A DNA stretch of 64,000 nucleotides from UBA2093 sp044340485 (GCA_044340485.1 JBIITN010000003.1:1-64000); one strand, 5' to 3'; shown: positions 34,415-43,356, counted from the stretch's first letter. A program made the numbers and translations. Notes: generated by a model from the sequence alone, not told the origin.

Positions 34415-35920
34415 TTACTGGACAGTAAATGTATGAGTCACTGTCTTTTCGGCGTACTTTGGCGAAATCTTTACTTTGCATGTGCCACGCGATTTCGCAA
34501 CAAGACGCTGTGGATTACGTTGCAACGAACACACTGATTTTGATGTAGATACCACCGATACTTTTGGTTCATCTCCTTGTTGTGTTTTTACCAACTGAGA
34601 CACTCGCACTGTGTTGCCAACACGTAAGGAACGTAACTGCGGTGATGCCACCCGCACTGATCCACGAGAGCGAGCTACTTCAGTGGCAGTACGTACGGAC
34701 ACTCCGTACGACACATTATTTCGAAGATTGCTCACGATTGCTTGCGTTGCACCCGGGCGTGATGTTACTGATTTCACCAATTGCCCATCGCGATACACCG
34801 AGATGGTGGTTCGTTTGAAAATCGATCCACCGCTACATGGGCGATCCCATGACACTCTCAATGCACCGTTGTGTGCTGACACGACAAGACCATCTGATCG
34901 TCCTGGTGAAACAGTTCCCACAATCGGAGTGGTATCAAGAAACAGCAAGCGATTTGGTGTGGTCGCATCGAGTCCACTAATCAGGTTCGGAGTCGCACGT
35001 GCTACCACCGCATCATGAACCTGTGACGGACACAGATGAGGTTGTTGTTGGGCTAAGAGCGCTGCATAACCGGCAACCAGTGGCGACGCCATTGACGTAC
35101 CTTTTTCATTGTTATAAGCAGTTGGCGAGGTGTACCACGCACCTACCACCGGACGTTGATTGCTTCCACCAGGTGCAAATACATCAACACAGGGTCCAAA
35201 ATTTGAAAAAGACGACAATGCATCGTCTACGGTGACAGCACCAACGGTTAATGCGATGGGTTCGTCTGCAGGAGAGATGCGACATGCATCTATTGGTCGA
35301 CCCGAATTATCTCCGTTTCCTGCCGCTACAACCACAACGACACCATCTGCCACCAACCTACGAACCGCTTTATCTAATGGTCCGCCATCATCACCGAGAT
35401 CTACACCGAGACTGAGATTTGCAATAGCAAGTCGTCCGGCTGTGTGGTGATCTGCAATCCATCGCAATCCCTTCACCACATCGGCTACTTCACCAAGACC
35501 ATTGCAGTCAAGAACACGGACAGAAAATACACGCGACCCAGGCGCAACACCGGTGGTTGTACCGGCGGCCGAACTCGCAACGTGCGTTCCGTGTCCGTCA
35601 CAGTCACTCCCTCGTGGATCAACAATTGATCCACTTGCACTGCGCGCGATGTCGATTCCGTACACCGCACGTCCGCCAAATTGTTCGTGTGAATAATTTG
35701 TGCCCGTATCAACGATGTACACGTCGATCCCAGCACCGTTCAAAGTGGCAGATGGTGTCGACACATTGTCTAGTGGCAATGTTCGTTGGTTGATGCGATC
35801 AAGATGCCACGTGTCTGTCACCTTGGAGATACCAGATGACGGCGACGGGGAGGCAAGAACAAGTGCAAATACTCCGACTACACCGGCGAAGATAAACGTC
35901 CGCCATCGTCGAAGTGTCAT
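34415..35920 (-). CDS. Secreted subtilisin-like serine protease (S8) with fibronectin-III-like domain
   Basis: A 501-residue exported protease. Residues 1–30 are a signal peptide (basic TLRRWRT, then FIFAGVVGVFALVLA). The catalytic triad is Asp in VYIVDTGTNYSHEQF, His in DCDGHGTHVASSAAG and Ser in GTSMASPLVAGYAALL, with AAGNGDNSG as oxyanion region; the arrangement is proteinase-K-like. No inhibitor-I9 propeptide is obvious. After the protease a fibronectin-III-like domain (LRVSWDRPC…) and a C-terminal beta domain follow. TAGAAT (35928–35933, complement) ends seven bases before ATG 35920, so the upstream in-frame codon at 35977 is rejected. Confidence 0.9.
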   Translation of the reverse strand: MTLRRWRTFIFAGVVGVFALVLASPSPSSGISKVTDTWHLDRINQRTLPLDNVSTPSATLNGAGIDVYIVDTGTNYSHEQFGGRAVYGIDIARSASGSIVDPRGSDCDGHGTHVASSAAGTTTGVAPGSRVFSVRVLDCNGLGEVADVVKGLRWIADHHTAGRLAIANLSLGVDLGDDGGPLDKAVRRLVADGVVVVVAAGNGDNSGRPIDACRISPADEPIALTVGAVTVDDALSSFSNFGPCVDVFAPGGSNQRPVVGAWYTSPTAYNNEKGTSMASPLVAGYAALLAQQQPHLCPSQVHDAVVARATPNLISGLDATTPNRLLFLDTTPIVGTVSPGRSDGLVVSAHNGALRVSWDRPCSGGSIFKRTTISVYRDGQLVKSVTSRPGATQAIVSNLRNNVSYGVSVRTATEVARSRGSVRVASPQLRSLRVGNTVRVSQLVKTQQGDEPKVSVVSTSKSVCSLQRNPQRLVAKSRGTCKVKISPKYAEKTVTHTFTVQ

Positions 35921-35930
35921 GTACTCAATT

Positions 35931-36683
35931 CTACTTCTTAGAAATCTTTGCCTGCAGGGCAGCAAGTCGCTCAGCAAACCACGGCTGACGAGTGCTCCAC
36001 ACCTGCGGATCTAGTTCTCTTGCCACGGCATTCGGATGTGTGCGCACGTCGGCCATGTCATTGATTGTCTTTTTCGTGGCTTCGAGCAACTCGCGCGGAA
36101 CAGATGCTGCTTGTGCAGCGAGACGCTGTGCTTCGTCCATGAGTTGATCATCTGGAACGCACTTCCACACGAGACCAACCCGTTCTGCTTCTTCCCCACT
36201 CAAGATCTCACCAAAAATCACTGTTGCAAAAGCTGTCTGTGGTCCGGTGATACGACGAAGCATCCATGTATGTCCACCACCTGGGTGAATACCAATGTTC
36301 AAAAATCGAGTGTCAAAACGAGCACGTTGTGCAGCGATTCGCACATCACAACCGAGTGCCAGATTCATACCCGCGCCAACTGCAGCGCCATTTACTGCTG
36401 CCAGGGTTGGCAATGGACTACGGGCAATGCGCAAGAATCCTTCATAGACCTTGCCAAGGCTTTCTCCGGTCGCTTCAGCGAGATTGCCAAGGTTGGCTCC
36501 CGCACAGAATGCCGGTGCCGCTCCTGTCACCACGACTGCACCAACAGAGCGGTCGGCTTCAATTGCATCCATTGCAGCAATGATTTCGTCCACCATTGGC
36601 GAGGTGAGGGTGTTGCGCTCACTTGGATTATTGAGGGTCAGAGTGGCGACACCGTCACGGATTGATACTTCAACAAGACTCAT
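35931..36683 (-). CDS. Enoyl-CoA hydratase/isomerase (crotonase) family protein
   Basis: A 250-residue crotonase-fold protein acting on a CoA thioester. The oxyanion-hole regions AFCAGANLGNLAE and AAVGAGMNLALGCDVRIAA are present, but the two glutamates of classical hydratases are replaced: Asn stands in GMNLALGCD and Arg/Phe in FDTRFLNIGIHPGGG. So a hydratase activity is doubtful and an isomerase, hydrolase or decarboxylase is as likely. The open frame extends to 37253, but that part is antisense to the next crotonase; ATG 36683 matches family starts. Divergent from the crotonase at 36745; the protease follows after 10 bp. Confidence 0.85.
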   Translation of the reverse strand: MSLVEVSIRDGVATLTLNNPSERNTLTSPMVDEIIAAMDAIEADRSVGAVVVTGAAPAFCAGANLGNLAEATGESLGKVYEGFLRIARSPLPTLAAVNGAAVGAGMNLALGCDVRIAAQRARFDTRFLNIGIHPGGGHTWMLRRITGPQTAFATVIFGEILSGEEAERVGLVWKCVPDDQLMDEAQRLAAQAASVPRELLEATKKTINDMADVRTHPNAVARELDPQVWSTRQPWFAERLAALQAKISKK

Positions 36684-36744
36684 AAGACGCCAGTTTGTCA
36701 CACCAATACTGGCTCGCTTTTGTCCGTCGCCTACGGTGTGACAC

Positions 36745-37527
36745 ATGAGTTCCGAAGTAGTGCTGTATGAGGTGAGCGAGCGAATCGCCACCATTACCTT
36801 GAACCGTCCCGATGCCCGAAACGCCTTAAGCAGCGAAGTGTTGCGTCTATTGCCAGAGCGCATGCGCCAAGCAGAGTCCGATGACAACGTTGATGTCGTC
36901 ATTCTCACTGGCACTGATCCAGCGTTTTGCGCTGGCCTTGATCTCAAAGAACTCGGAAGCCAAGACGGAAAACTTTTAAACACTGGTGCTGATGGTTCAG
37001 TCAACGCAGATGGGATACGTGGACCATTCCCCAAACTCAGCAAGCCACTGATCGGTGCTGTCAACGGTGTCGCAGTCACTGGCGGCATTGAGTTGGCGTT
37101 GAACTGCGATTTCTTGATTGCCTCTGAAAACGCGAAGTTTGGCGACACACACTCTCGTGTTGGTGTGATGCCTGGTTGGGGTTTGTCGGTCTTGCTACCA
37201 CAGGCTGTTGGCGTACGTCGCGCGCGCGAGATGAGCTTTACTGGCAATTTCATGGATGCTCACGAGGCACTCACATTTCGTTTGGTGAATCATGTTGTGC
37301 CGCATGACCAACTCATGACCTTCACACGCAAGATTGCACTAGACATCATCGGCAACGTGCAAGAAGGTGTACGCGAATTACGTAACACATATGCATTGAA
37401 TTCAGCCGAAGTCGATAACTGGGAAAACGAGTCTGCAAGTAGTCGTGAATGGCGCAAACGCAACTTTGATCCTGAACTTGTTGCTCAACGCCGCGCGAAA
37501 ATCATGGAACGCGGTCGTCAGCAATAA
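36745..37527 (+). CDS. Enoyl-CoA hydratase/isomerase (crotonase) family protein
   Basis: A 260-residue crotonase. Motifs: TITLNRPDARNALSSE, AFCAGLDLKELG, GAVNGVAVTGGIELALNCD (first catalytic Glu kept) and GDTHSRVGVMPGWG, where the second Glu is replaced by His/Thr. This is the pattern of many actinobacterial crotonases annotated as enoyl-CoA hydratase. TACGGT (36732–36737) ends seven bases before the ATG. The intergenic 61 bp with the opposite crotonase holds both promoters. Substrate unknown. Confidence 0.87.
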   Translation: MSSEVVLYEVSERIATITLNRPDARNALSSEVLRLLPERMRQAESDDNVDVVILTGTDPAFCAGLDLKELGSQDGKLLNTGADGSVNADGIRGPFPKLSKPLIGAVNGVAVTGGIELALNCDFLIASENAKFGDTHSRVGVMPGWGLSVLLPQAVGVRRAREMSFTGNFMDAHEALTFRLVNHVVPHDQLMTFTRKIALDIIGNVQEGVRELRNTYALNSAEVDNWENESASSREWRKRNFDPELVAQRRAKIMERGRQQ

Positions 37528-37552
37528 CGTGTATCCAATAAGAACTTCTGGC

Positions 37553-37936
37553 TTATTTACGAAGTTCTGAGACCGCACACAGATCAATGCCGCCTCGAGG
37601 GCGTTGCGTCAACGTTACTCTGACCCACTTTGGCGATGCTGTTGTCATCACTTCCTGTGCAATTTCGGCCGACAATGCTTCTGCAAAAACAGCTTGATCG
37701 CGGAAACGCCACAGATACAACTTCAATGACTTCGACTCTATGCACAACTGATCTGGTTCAAATTCGATCACGAGATGCGAGATATCGGGCTGTTTTGTCA
37801 CCGGACACATTGATGACAATTCATCAGTAGTGAATCGCACCGTGGTCACACTCGCAGGAGCAGGAAACACTTCTACGTGATCAATAGGGTGACGAACTGT
37901 TTGTCCGAGAATCGTGAGGTTATGTTCCGTGCTCAT
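37553..37936 (-). CDS. queF: NADPH-dependent 7-cyano-7-deazaguanine reductase QueF (type I)
   Basis: A 127-residue T-fold enzyme reducing preQ0 to preQ1 in queuosine synthesis. The catalytic Cys is in SMCPVTKQPDISHLVIEF and the type I NADPH motif ESKSLKLYLWRFRD follows; the length fits the unimodular (YkvM-like) class. TACGAT (37944–37949, complement) ends seven bases before ATG 37936; an ATG three codons upstream overlaps that box. No other queuosine gene is in the window, so preQ0 must be made or imported elsewhere. Confidence 0.93.
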   Translation of the reverse strand: MSTEHNLTILGQTVRHPIDHVEVFPAPASVTTVRFTTDELSSMCPVTKQPDISHLVIEFEPDQLCIESKSLKLYLWRFRDQAVFAEALSAEIAQEVMTTASPKWVRVTLTQRPRGGIDLCAVSELRK

Positions 37937-37980
37937 GGTCACCATCGTAGTTGTGAGCAGCTAATAACTACCTGAATCTG

Positions 37981-39024
37981 TCAGCGCAGTTCGGGGGGAA
38001 GCAAGTCAACGAGAGACACTTCTGGCCGTGGCCCCACATGAGAAATCACCTCTGCTGCAGCGATGGCACCCATCTGCGCACAATGCGTGAGATCAAATCC
38101 GCGCGTGAAACCCCGTAAGAAGCCTGCAGCAAAGAGATCTCCTGCTCCGGTGGTGTCAACAACGCGCGCAACTTTTTTTGCCGGAACCGAGTGCACATCA
38201 ATCGGGGTAACAATGACCGAACCTTTTTCACTTCTTGTAACACACGCGATGTGGCACTCTTTGCGTAATTGTGCGACTGCATCGTCAAACACATCAGTTT
38301 GGTAGAGGGAAAGTAATTCGTCTTCGTTTGCGAACAAGAGATCAATCTCGTCCCGTACGAGGGCACGAAAATCATCGCGATGTCGGTCAACACAAAAACT
38401 ATCTGACAACGTGAGGGACACCACACGTCCTTTTGTATGAGCTCGTTCTGCGGCACGTCGAAACGCAGACTTCGCTTCATCGCGGTCAAAGAGGTAACCC
38501 TCCATGTACAACACCGCACCAGTTTCCACCAGTTCCGCATCAACGTCATCAAATGCAAGATGGGTAGAGACGCCAAGGTATGTGTTCATTGTGCGCTCTG
38601 CGTCTGGTGTCACCGCGATAATGCAACGACCAGTGGGCAGATCAACACCTGGACCTCCACTATGAAATTCCACTCCCAGACGTTCGAGATCATGGGCAAA
38701 GACCCGACCTAAATCATCATCTGATACTTTGCCAATGAATGCGACATCTGCTCCCAGGGAGGCAAGACCCGCGATGGTGTTAGCAGCAGACCCTCCGCTT
38801 GTCTGCATGCCGTGTCGGCCGATCACCTCGTATAAAGCAATCGCGCGATCTGTATCGATCAGAGCCATTGACCCCTTCACTAAATTTTGATCATGAAGAA
38901 AGTCATTTTCGACCTGAGCGATGATGTCAACAAGAGCATTGCCGATTCCAACAACGTCATATGAAATGCCGTCGGTGTTTTCTAGTCCGGGAACTGCTGC
39001 GGTGAAAGGTGTTGTGCGAGCCAC
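37981..39024 (-). CDS. PfkB-family carbohydrate/adenosine kinase
   Basis: A 347-residue ribokinase-like kinase, most like adenosine kinases. Motifs: GIGNALVDIIAQV, SGGSAANTIAGLASLG, ERTMNTYLG and the C-terminal DTTGAGDLFAAGFLRGF with catalytic Asp and anion hole. It probably phosphorylates adenosine or a related nucleoside or sugar with ATP. The open frame starts at 39081, overlapping the divergent aminopeptidase, but GTG 39024 has a TACGGT box eight bases upstream (39033–39038, complement) and avoids the overlap, so it is preferred. Confidence 0.85.
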   Translation of the reverse strand: MARTTPFTAAVPGLENTDGISYDVVGIGNALVDIIAQVENDFLHDQNLVKGSMALIDTDRAIALYEVIGRHGMQTSGGSAANTIAGLASLGADVAFIGKVSDDDLGRVFAHDLERLGVEFHSGGPGVDLPTGRCIIAVTPDAERTMNTYLGVSTHLAFDDVDAELVETGAVLYMEGYLFDRDEAKSAFRRAAERAHTKGRVVSLTLSDSFCVDRHRDDFRALVRDEIDLLFANEDELLSLYQTDVFDDAVAQLRKECHIACVTRSEKGSVIVTPIDVHSVPAKKVARVVDTTGAGDLFAAGFLRGFTRGFDLTHCAQMGAIAAAEVISHVGPRPEVSLVDLLPPELR

Positions 39025-39059
39025 GGTTCTCCACCGTAGTACCCCTGCAGATGTAGCAG

Positions 39060-39065
39060 TAGCCT
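39060..39065 (+). promoter_or_regulatory. Putative -10 box of leaderless pepN
   Basis: TAGCCT ends seven bases before GTG 39073. With the TACGGT box of the opposite kinase gene at 39033–39038 it forms a compact divergent promoter. Confidence 0.5.
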
Positions 39066-39072
39066 TCGCATC

Positions 39073-41604
39073 GTGTCGCATCTCAATAATCCATACCGAC
39101 TTCCACGTACGGTCTTGCCACGTCGCTACGACGTCACACTTGATCCGAACCTCAGTACTGCAGCTTTCTCTGGATCAGTCACCATTGAAGCCGAGGTCGT
39201 GAACCCGACTCGCGAAGTGGTAATGAATGCCAAAGAACTCACCGTGTCATCTGTGTCAGTGAACGGTGTGGATTCGTCCTTCTCTTTGCATGAAGAGACC
39301 GAGCGACTCGTCATCTCTTCCGACGTTCAACAAGGACCCTGCACTATCACCATTAAATTCACTGGGATATTGAACGACAAACTGCGTGGCTTTTATCGCT
39401 CAACATTCACTGACGACAACGGAATCGAACACGTCATTGCTACAACCCAGATGCAATCCACCGACTGTCGTCAAGCCTTCCCTTGTTTTGATGAACCCGA
39501 CATGAAAGCAGTGTTTGGAATTCGCCTTATTGTGGACCCGGCCCTGATGGCGATTTCAAATGGACCGGAAATTGCCCGCGACATCACAGACGACAACCGG
39601 GTGCGCATCACATTCGCTGACACAATGGCGATGTCTACATATCTGGTGGCTTTTGTAGTGGGTCCACTTGAAGCAACTGATCCCGTTGATGTCAACGGTG
39701 TACCCGTGCGCGTGGTTCATGTTCCCGGCAAAGCACATCTCACCGAATTTGGATTACGCGTGGCGGCATTTTCGCTGGATTGGTTTCAGACGTACTACGG
39801 CATTCCGTATCCAAGCGAAAAAGTCGACCTCATTGCCCTGCCCGACTTCGCAGCTGGTGCGATGGAGAACTTGGGTTGCATCACCTTCCGTGAAGTACTA
39901 CTTCTTGTCGATCCCGCCACTTCCACTCAGATTGAACAGCAGTTAGTGGCAGATGTCGTGGCCCACGAACTTGCTCACATGTGGTTTGGTGATTTGGTCA
40001 CGATGCGTTGGTGGAATGGCATTTGGCTCAACGAAGCATTTGCGACATTTATGGAGATTGCTGCGTGTGATGCATTTGCTCCGCACTGGCAACGCTGGAC
40101 CACATTTGGACTCGAACGCAGTGTCGCCTTCGAAACCGACTCGCTGCATTCGACACGAGCCGTAGAGTACGAGGTGAACTCACCAAATGATAGTGAAGGA
40201 ATGTTTGACGTCCTCACATATCAAAAAGGTGGCGCGTTACTGCGGATGCTCGAGCAATATCTTGGACCCGAACGCTTCCGTGCAGGAGTGAGCACGTATC
40301 TCAAACGCCATAGTTACTCCAATACCGAAACCAACGACCTCTGGGATGCAATTGAAGACACCGTCAATAGCGATGGTGGTGACAAGGTACCGGTGCGGCG
40401 CTTGATGGACAGTTGGATCTGGCAACCTGGCTATCCACTCATCTCCGCCGAGACAAACGGCTCCGACGTGGTGCTCACACAACGTCGTTTTCTGTTTGAT
40501 GGCAAATCAGATTCAACACACTGGGTAGTTCCCATTCATGTCACTATCGACGGCGCGGAGCATAAAGTGCTCCTCGATTCTGAATCCGTGCGCATTCCCC
40601 TACCACGACCAGACGCAGTTGTCGTTGTAAACAGTGGTGGCCATGGCTTCTATCGCGTTTCCTACTCGCCTGCCTTGCTACAGAGAATTACGGGCGATAC
40701 CTTGCGCGAACGTAATGTGCTCGAGCGCTACAACCTTGTCGATGACGCGTGGAACGCGGTCGTTGCAGGAGCATTACCAGCTTCAGATTTCTTGTTGTTC
40801 GCTGAAGGTTTTGCGCACGAGCGTGATTTAGCTGTATGGCAGGCATTAACAATTGGCCTACGTGGATTATCTCGTCTTATCGAGGGCAAACCACTTGATG
40901 AATTACGTGTACGTATCCGTGCGCTTGTCGTACCAGTGTTGGCGGATCTCACATGGGATCCGCGTCATGACGAAGATGAACTCACGTCGAAACTGCGAGG
41001 AGTGCTTGTAGGTGCGCTCGCCATCTTGGGGCAAGACCAAGATGCGCAGCTACGTTGCCGCGACATCTTTTCCCGCGCAGACACCGACAACATTCATCCT
41101 GAACTTGTCGCGGCTGCCACATCGGTTGTTGCGTCAATTGGTGATGGAAATGATTATGAGTTCTTTATCGATCGCGTGAAGAACCCACGCACGCCACAAG
41201 AACAGATCCGGATGTTGTATGCACTCGCAGACTTCGACGACGCTGACTTGATGAAACGCACATGTCAATTTGCGTTTTCAAACGACGTCAAAACACAAAA
41301 TGCACCGTTTCTACTCAATCGTTGTATCGCAAACAGAAACCATGGAGAAATTGCGTGGACTGCCGTTCGCGATAATTGGAGCGATGCGAACGACAGATTC
41401 CCTGTCAACACAATTGTGCGGATGGTTGATTCAGTAAAGATGCTCACCACAGACGAAGCAGCGCGCGACGTACCGGCGTTTTTTACCAGTCACCCAATAC
41501 CACAAGCAGTGAAGGTACTGGAGCAGATCCTCGAACGTCAGCGCGTGAACCTGGCATTACGACAGCGCGAATCTGAGGCACTGTCACAGAGCATGCTCAC
41601 ATAG
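39073..41604 (+). CDS. pepN: M1 family aminopeptidase (PepN type)
   Basis: An 843-residue zinc aminopeptidase, cytosolic, with the full gluzincin layout: N-terminal beta domain, GAMEN (AAGAMENLGCITF) for the peptide N-terminus, zinc motif HELAHMWFGD, then LNEAFATFME 18 residues on supplying the third ligand, catalytic Tyr in the following region, and a helical ERAP1-like C-terminal domain from about residue 500. No signal peptide is present. GTG 39073 follows TAGCCT by seven bases. It converges with the GlpR-like gene 40 bp downstream. Confidence 0.95.
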   Translation: MSHLNNPYRLPRTVLPRRYDVTLDPNLSTAAFSGSVTIEAEVVNPTREVVMNAKELTVSSVSVNGVDSSFSLHEETERLVISSDVQQGPCTITIKFTGILNDKLRGFYRSTFTDDNGIEHVIATTQMQSTDCRQAFPCFDEPDMKAVFGIRLIVDPALMAISNGPEIARDITDDNRVRITFADTMAMSTYLVAFVVGPLEATDPVDVNGVPVRVVHVPGKAHLTEFGLRVAAFSLDWFQTYYGIPYPSEKVDLIALPDFAAGAMENLGCITFREVLLLVDPATSTQIEQQLVADVVAHELAHMWFGDLVTMRWWNGIWLNEAFATFMEIAACDAFAPHWQRWTTFGLERSVAFETDSLHSTRAVEYEVNSPNDSEGMFDVLTYQKGGALLRMLEQYLGPERFRAGVSTYLKRHSYSNTETNDLWDAIEDTVNSDGGDKVPVRRLMDSWIWQPGYPLISAETNGSDVVLTQRRFLFDGKSDSTHWVVPIHVTIDGAEHKVLLDSESVRIPLPRPDAVVVVNSGGHGFYRVSYSPALLQRITGDTLRERNVLERYNLVDDAWNAVVAGALPASDFLLFAEGFAHERDLAVWQALTIGLRGLSRLIEGKPLDELRVRIRALVVPVLADLTWDPRHDEDELTSKLRGVLVGALAILGQDQDAQLRCRDIFSRADTDNIHPELVAAATSVVASIGDGNDYEFFIDRVKNPRTPQEQIRMLYALADFDDADLMKRTCQFAFSNDVKTQNAPFLLNRCIANRNHGEIAWTAVRDNWSDANDRFPVNTIVRMVDSVKMLTTDEAARDVPAFFTSHPIPQAVKVLEQILERQRVNLALRQRESEALSQSMLT

Positions 41605-41643
41605 ATTCAGCCCCTCGCATGAAGAGTTCTTCGCAGAGAAGTA

Positions 41644-42261
41644 CTAGGCGGCGCGACGATAGTGATACGAGCGGCGCAAGTACTGCTGTTGACGCAGTTG
41701 CACCAACGTGTAGCAGTACCCCATCAAAACCACGACTGCGACAGCAAACAAAACAATCATGAGTGTGCTGCCCGTTGTGAGCGACAAAAACAGCGTCGCT
41801 GCATTGACAGCCAGAAGGCCAAATAATGCATTGGTACGACGACGACGCAAGACTTCTCGCGGTGACAAAAACACTTCTTCGCGCGCGTAATGGGAACGGG
41901 TGAGATCTTGATGATGTGCACGGCGATGACGCCCGGTGCCGTCTGCTTCATGCATTGAAGCCACTGTGTTGTCACCGTAATAGACATCCTCACGGGGAGC
42001 GTCATAGTACCGATCGTCCATGTACGGAGCCGGGACAGGGCGACGAACTGGTTGTACGCGTGGTGAGGACACCAACGGGCGAGACATAGCCCGCATGGGA
42101 GCTTGAGCGCGAGGGCCCTGAGTGCGTTGCAACGTGTTGAGTTGACGTCGGAAATCAGATACCGACGAGGAAGAACCAACATCAAAGCGGGCGCGCAACA
42201 ACGGCGGCAATAACACTGCCAGCCACGCGGCTCCCACAAGAAGGAGGATCAACTTGCTCAT
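41644..42261 (-). CDS. Candidate SepX/GlpR-like divisome membrane protein
   Basis: A 205-residue protein with one membrane segment at the very N-terminus (about 3–22, LILLLVGAAWLAVLLPPLLR), a 120-residue Pro/Arg/Ser-rich, probably disordered middle part, and two close C-terminal membrane segments (about 145–162 and 166–185), ending in a basic tail. This topology, the start motif and the genomic link with moeA, galU and the fmdB-like gene match GlpR of corynebacteria and mycobacteria (Rv0996) and SepX of Streptomyces, where GlpR is the membrane receptor of the MoeA-like protein Glp at the division site. Similarity is by layout and context; no alignment was run. A GGTGGG lies ten bases before the ATG. 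Confidence 0.6.
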   Translation of the reverse strand: MSKLILLLVGAAWLAVLLPPLLRARFDVGSSSSVSDFRRQLNTLQRTQGPRAQAPMRAMSRPLVSSPRVQPVRRPVPAPYMDDRYYDAPREDVYYGDNTVASMHEADGTGRHRRAHHQDLTRSHYAREEVFLSPREVLRRRRTNALFGLLAVNAATLFLSLTTGSTLMIVLFAVAVVVLMGYCYTLVQLRQQQYLRRSYHYRRAA

Positions 42262-42342
42262 CTATCAGTCCCACCATGAACTGGGTCGCGCTACGAAGTG
42301 GCACGACGGATCTACTCGTACGTTGGGGCCGTAACCCGTAGC

Positions 42343-42379
42343 TCTATTGGCGATAGAGCCACTGCCCGAAAGGCACTTG
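42343..42379 (-). ncRNA. Hairpin pair in the 5' leader of the GlpR-like gene
   Basis: GCTCTAT/ATAGAGC forms a 7-bp stem with a 5-nt loop, directly beside a TGCC/GGCA stem (42364–42376). Read on the complement these two hairpins fall about 80–120 nt before the gene start. They resemble a structured leader; no known riboswitch class was recognised. Confidence 0.25.
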
Positions 42380-42460
42380 GATAATTCTACGGAACTAGGT
42401 TTCTCAAGACCACGATATGAGCCCTGAATTCGCAGGAATGTGTCTCAGAAAGGGCATTTG

Positions 42461-42490
42461 ATGGCAAAAAATGTCAAAAAATGGCCAATT
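42461..42490. repeat. Three tandem 10-bp A-rich units
   Basis: ATGGCAAAAA, ATGTCAAAAA and ATGGCCAATT stand in tandem, one helical turn apart, in the gap between moaC and the GlpR-like gene. The phased A tracts could bend DNA. Confidence 0.4.
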
Positions 42491-42500
42491 TTGAGCCCCT

Positions 42501-42516
42501 TGAGACGAACGTCTCA
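42501..42516. promoter_or_regulatory. 16-bp palindrome between moaC and the GlpR-like gene
   Basis: TGAGACG-AA-CGTCTCA is a perfect palindrome, nested in wider CCCTTGAG/CTCAAGGG arms. It starts nine bases past the moaC stop (complement). It could be an operator or, as RNA, the end hairpin of the moaC transcript; there is no T run. Confidence 0.4.
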
Positions 42517-42524
42517 GACCCGAC

Positions 42525-43001
42525 TCAAGGGCGACGGTACGAGCCGGAGCGGCCCCCGTCTTTTTCCCACAACGCCAAATCCGAAATGGTCATGTTCTTA
42601 TCTGCGCTCTTGCACATGTCGTAAATCGTGAGCGCCGCAATTGAACAGGCAGTGAGAGCTTCCATCTCGACACCAGTGCGATCCACCGTTCCCACAGTGG
42701 CAACGACATCGATCCCGTCGGTTCCGATCTCAAAATCCACCGTCACCGAGGAAATCATGAGCGGATGACATAGCGGGATGAGGTCACTGGTCTTTTTGGC
42801 CGCTTGAATTCCTGCCACTCGGGCCACACCAATGACGTCGCCTTTTTTCATGCCACCATCACGAATGGCCGCAGCGGTAGCCGGATCCATCGACACGCGA
42901 CATCTCGCAACCGCACGTCGGTTGCTGACATCCTTGCCTCCCACATCAACCATGTGAGCGTTGCCCTCAGATGTGAGATGGCTAAATGTGGGTTCTGACA
43001 C
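42525..43001 (-). CDS. moaC: Cyclic pyranopterin monophosphate synthase MoaC
   Basis: Second enzyme of molybdopterin synthesis: converts the MoaA product to cyclic pyranopterin monophosphate. The 158-residue chain has MVDVGGKDVSNRRAVARC, the catalytic KKGDVIGVARVAGIQAAKKT, LIPLCHPL and GVEMEALTACSIAALTIYDMCKS with the active-site Glu, Asp and Lys. GTG 43001 follows TACGCT (43009–43014, complement) by seven bases. It lies 24 bp after csoR on the same strand, but has its own box. Confidence 0.95.
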   Translation of the reverse strand: MSEPTFSHLTSEGNAHMVDVGGKDVSNRRAVARCRVSMDPATAAAIRDGGMKKGDVIGVARVAGIQAAKKTSDLIPLCHPLMISSVTVDFEIGTDGIDVVATVGTVDRTGVEMEALTACSIAALTIYDMCKSADKNMTISDLALWEKDGGRSGSYRRP

Positions 43002-43025
43002 GAACGTCAGCGTAGCGAATTCGCG

Positions 43026-43295
43026 TTACTTCAACTTCAAGAAGAGTTTTTCAACTTCTTCCATAGTAAAGCCTTCTTTTCCGGCTTTTTTCGGGTCCTG
43101 TAAACAACGTTGCATTCCCGATGACAACAACTTGAAACCAACTTGGTCAAGTGCGGTGCTTGCCGCTGACAATTGCGTTATGACTTCACGACATTCACGC
43201 CCTTCTTCGATCATGGTGCGAATAGCGCGCACCTGACCTTCGATTCGTGCCAGACGTGTCGTGAGATTCTTTGTGAGCTCGGGCTCTAGATCCAT
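43026..43295 (-). CDS. cstR: CsoR-family repressor of the persulfide-sensing CstR type
   Basis: An 89-residue helical DNA-binding protein of the CsoR/RcnR/CstR family (TTRLARIEGQVRAIRTMIEEG). Cys35 and Cys64 are present, but the His between them in copper-sensing CsoR (aligned with His61 of the M. tuberculosis protein) is Gly60 here. A Cys pair without His is the feature of persulfide-responsive CstR, where reactive sulfur forms a disulfide-type crosslink and releases DNA. It faces the CstB-like gene and shares an inverted repeat with it. TACGCT (43303–43308, complement) ends seven bases before the ATG. Copper sensing is unlikely but not excluded. Confidence 0.8.
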   Translation of the reverse strand: MDLEPELTKNLTTRLARIEGQVRAIRTMIEEGRECREVITQLSAASTALDQVGFKLLSSGMQRCLQDPKKAGKEGFTMEEVEKLFLKLK

Positions 43296-43314
43296 GCCTC
43301 ACAGCGTACCACGA

Positions 43315-43330
43315 ATACCCTTTGGGGTAT
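43315..43330. promoter_or_regulatory. CstR/CsoR operator between cstR and cstB
   Basis: ATACCC-TTTG-GGGTAT is a perfect 6+6 inverted repeat of the G/C-tract type bound by CsoR/CstR proteins. It lies between the two start codons, 20 bp from cstR and 27 bp from cstB; a further GGGTATAC half-site follows at 43341–43348. Confidence 0.7.
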
Positions 43331-43343
43331 CCAAATTTCTGGG

Positions 43344-43349
43344 TATACT
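43344..43349 (+). promoter_or_regulatory. Putative -10 box of leaderless cstB
   Basis: TATACT ends seven bases before ATG 43357. The operator lies at the -35 region of this promoter, so repressor binding would block polymerase. Confidence 0.55.
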
Positions 43350-43356
43350 CAGCTTC

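Noticed and set aside
36684..37253. Open frame extending the crotonase at 35931 by 190 residues
   Set aside because: It is antisense to the clearly coding crotonase at 36745 and has no family similarity; ATG 36683 gives a normal-length protein.
42290..42400. tRNA or known riboswitch in the GlpR-like leader
   Set aside because: No cloverleaf with CCA-end acceptor and no recognisable conserved riboswitch core could be drawn; kept only as unclassified hairpins.
43026..43295. Copper-sensing CsoR
   Set aside because: The His ligand between the two Cys is Gly, and the neighbour is a persulfide dioxygenase, with no copper transporter nearby.
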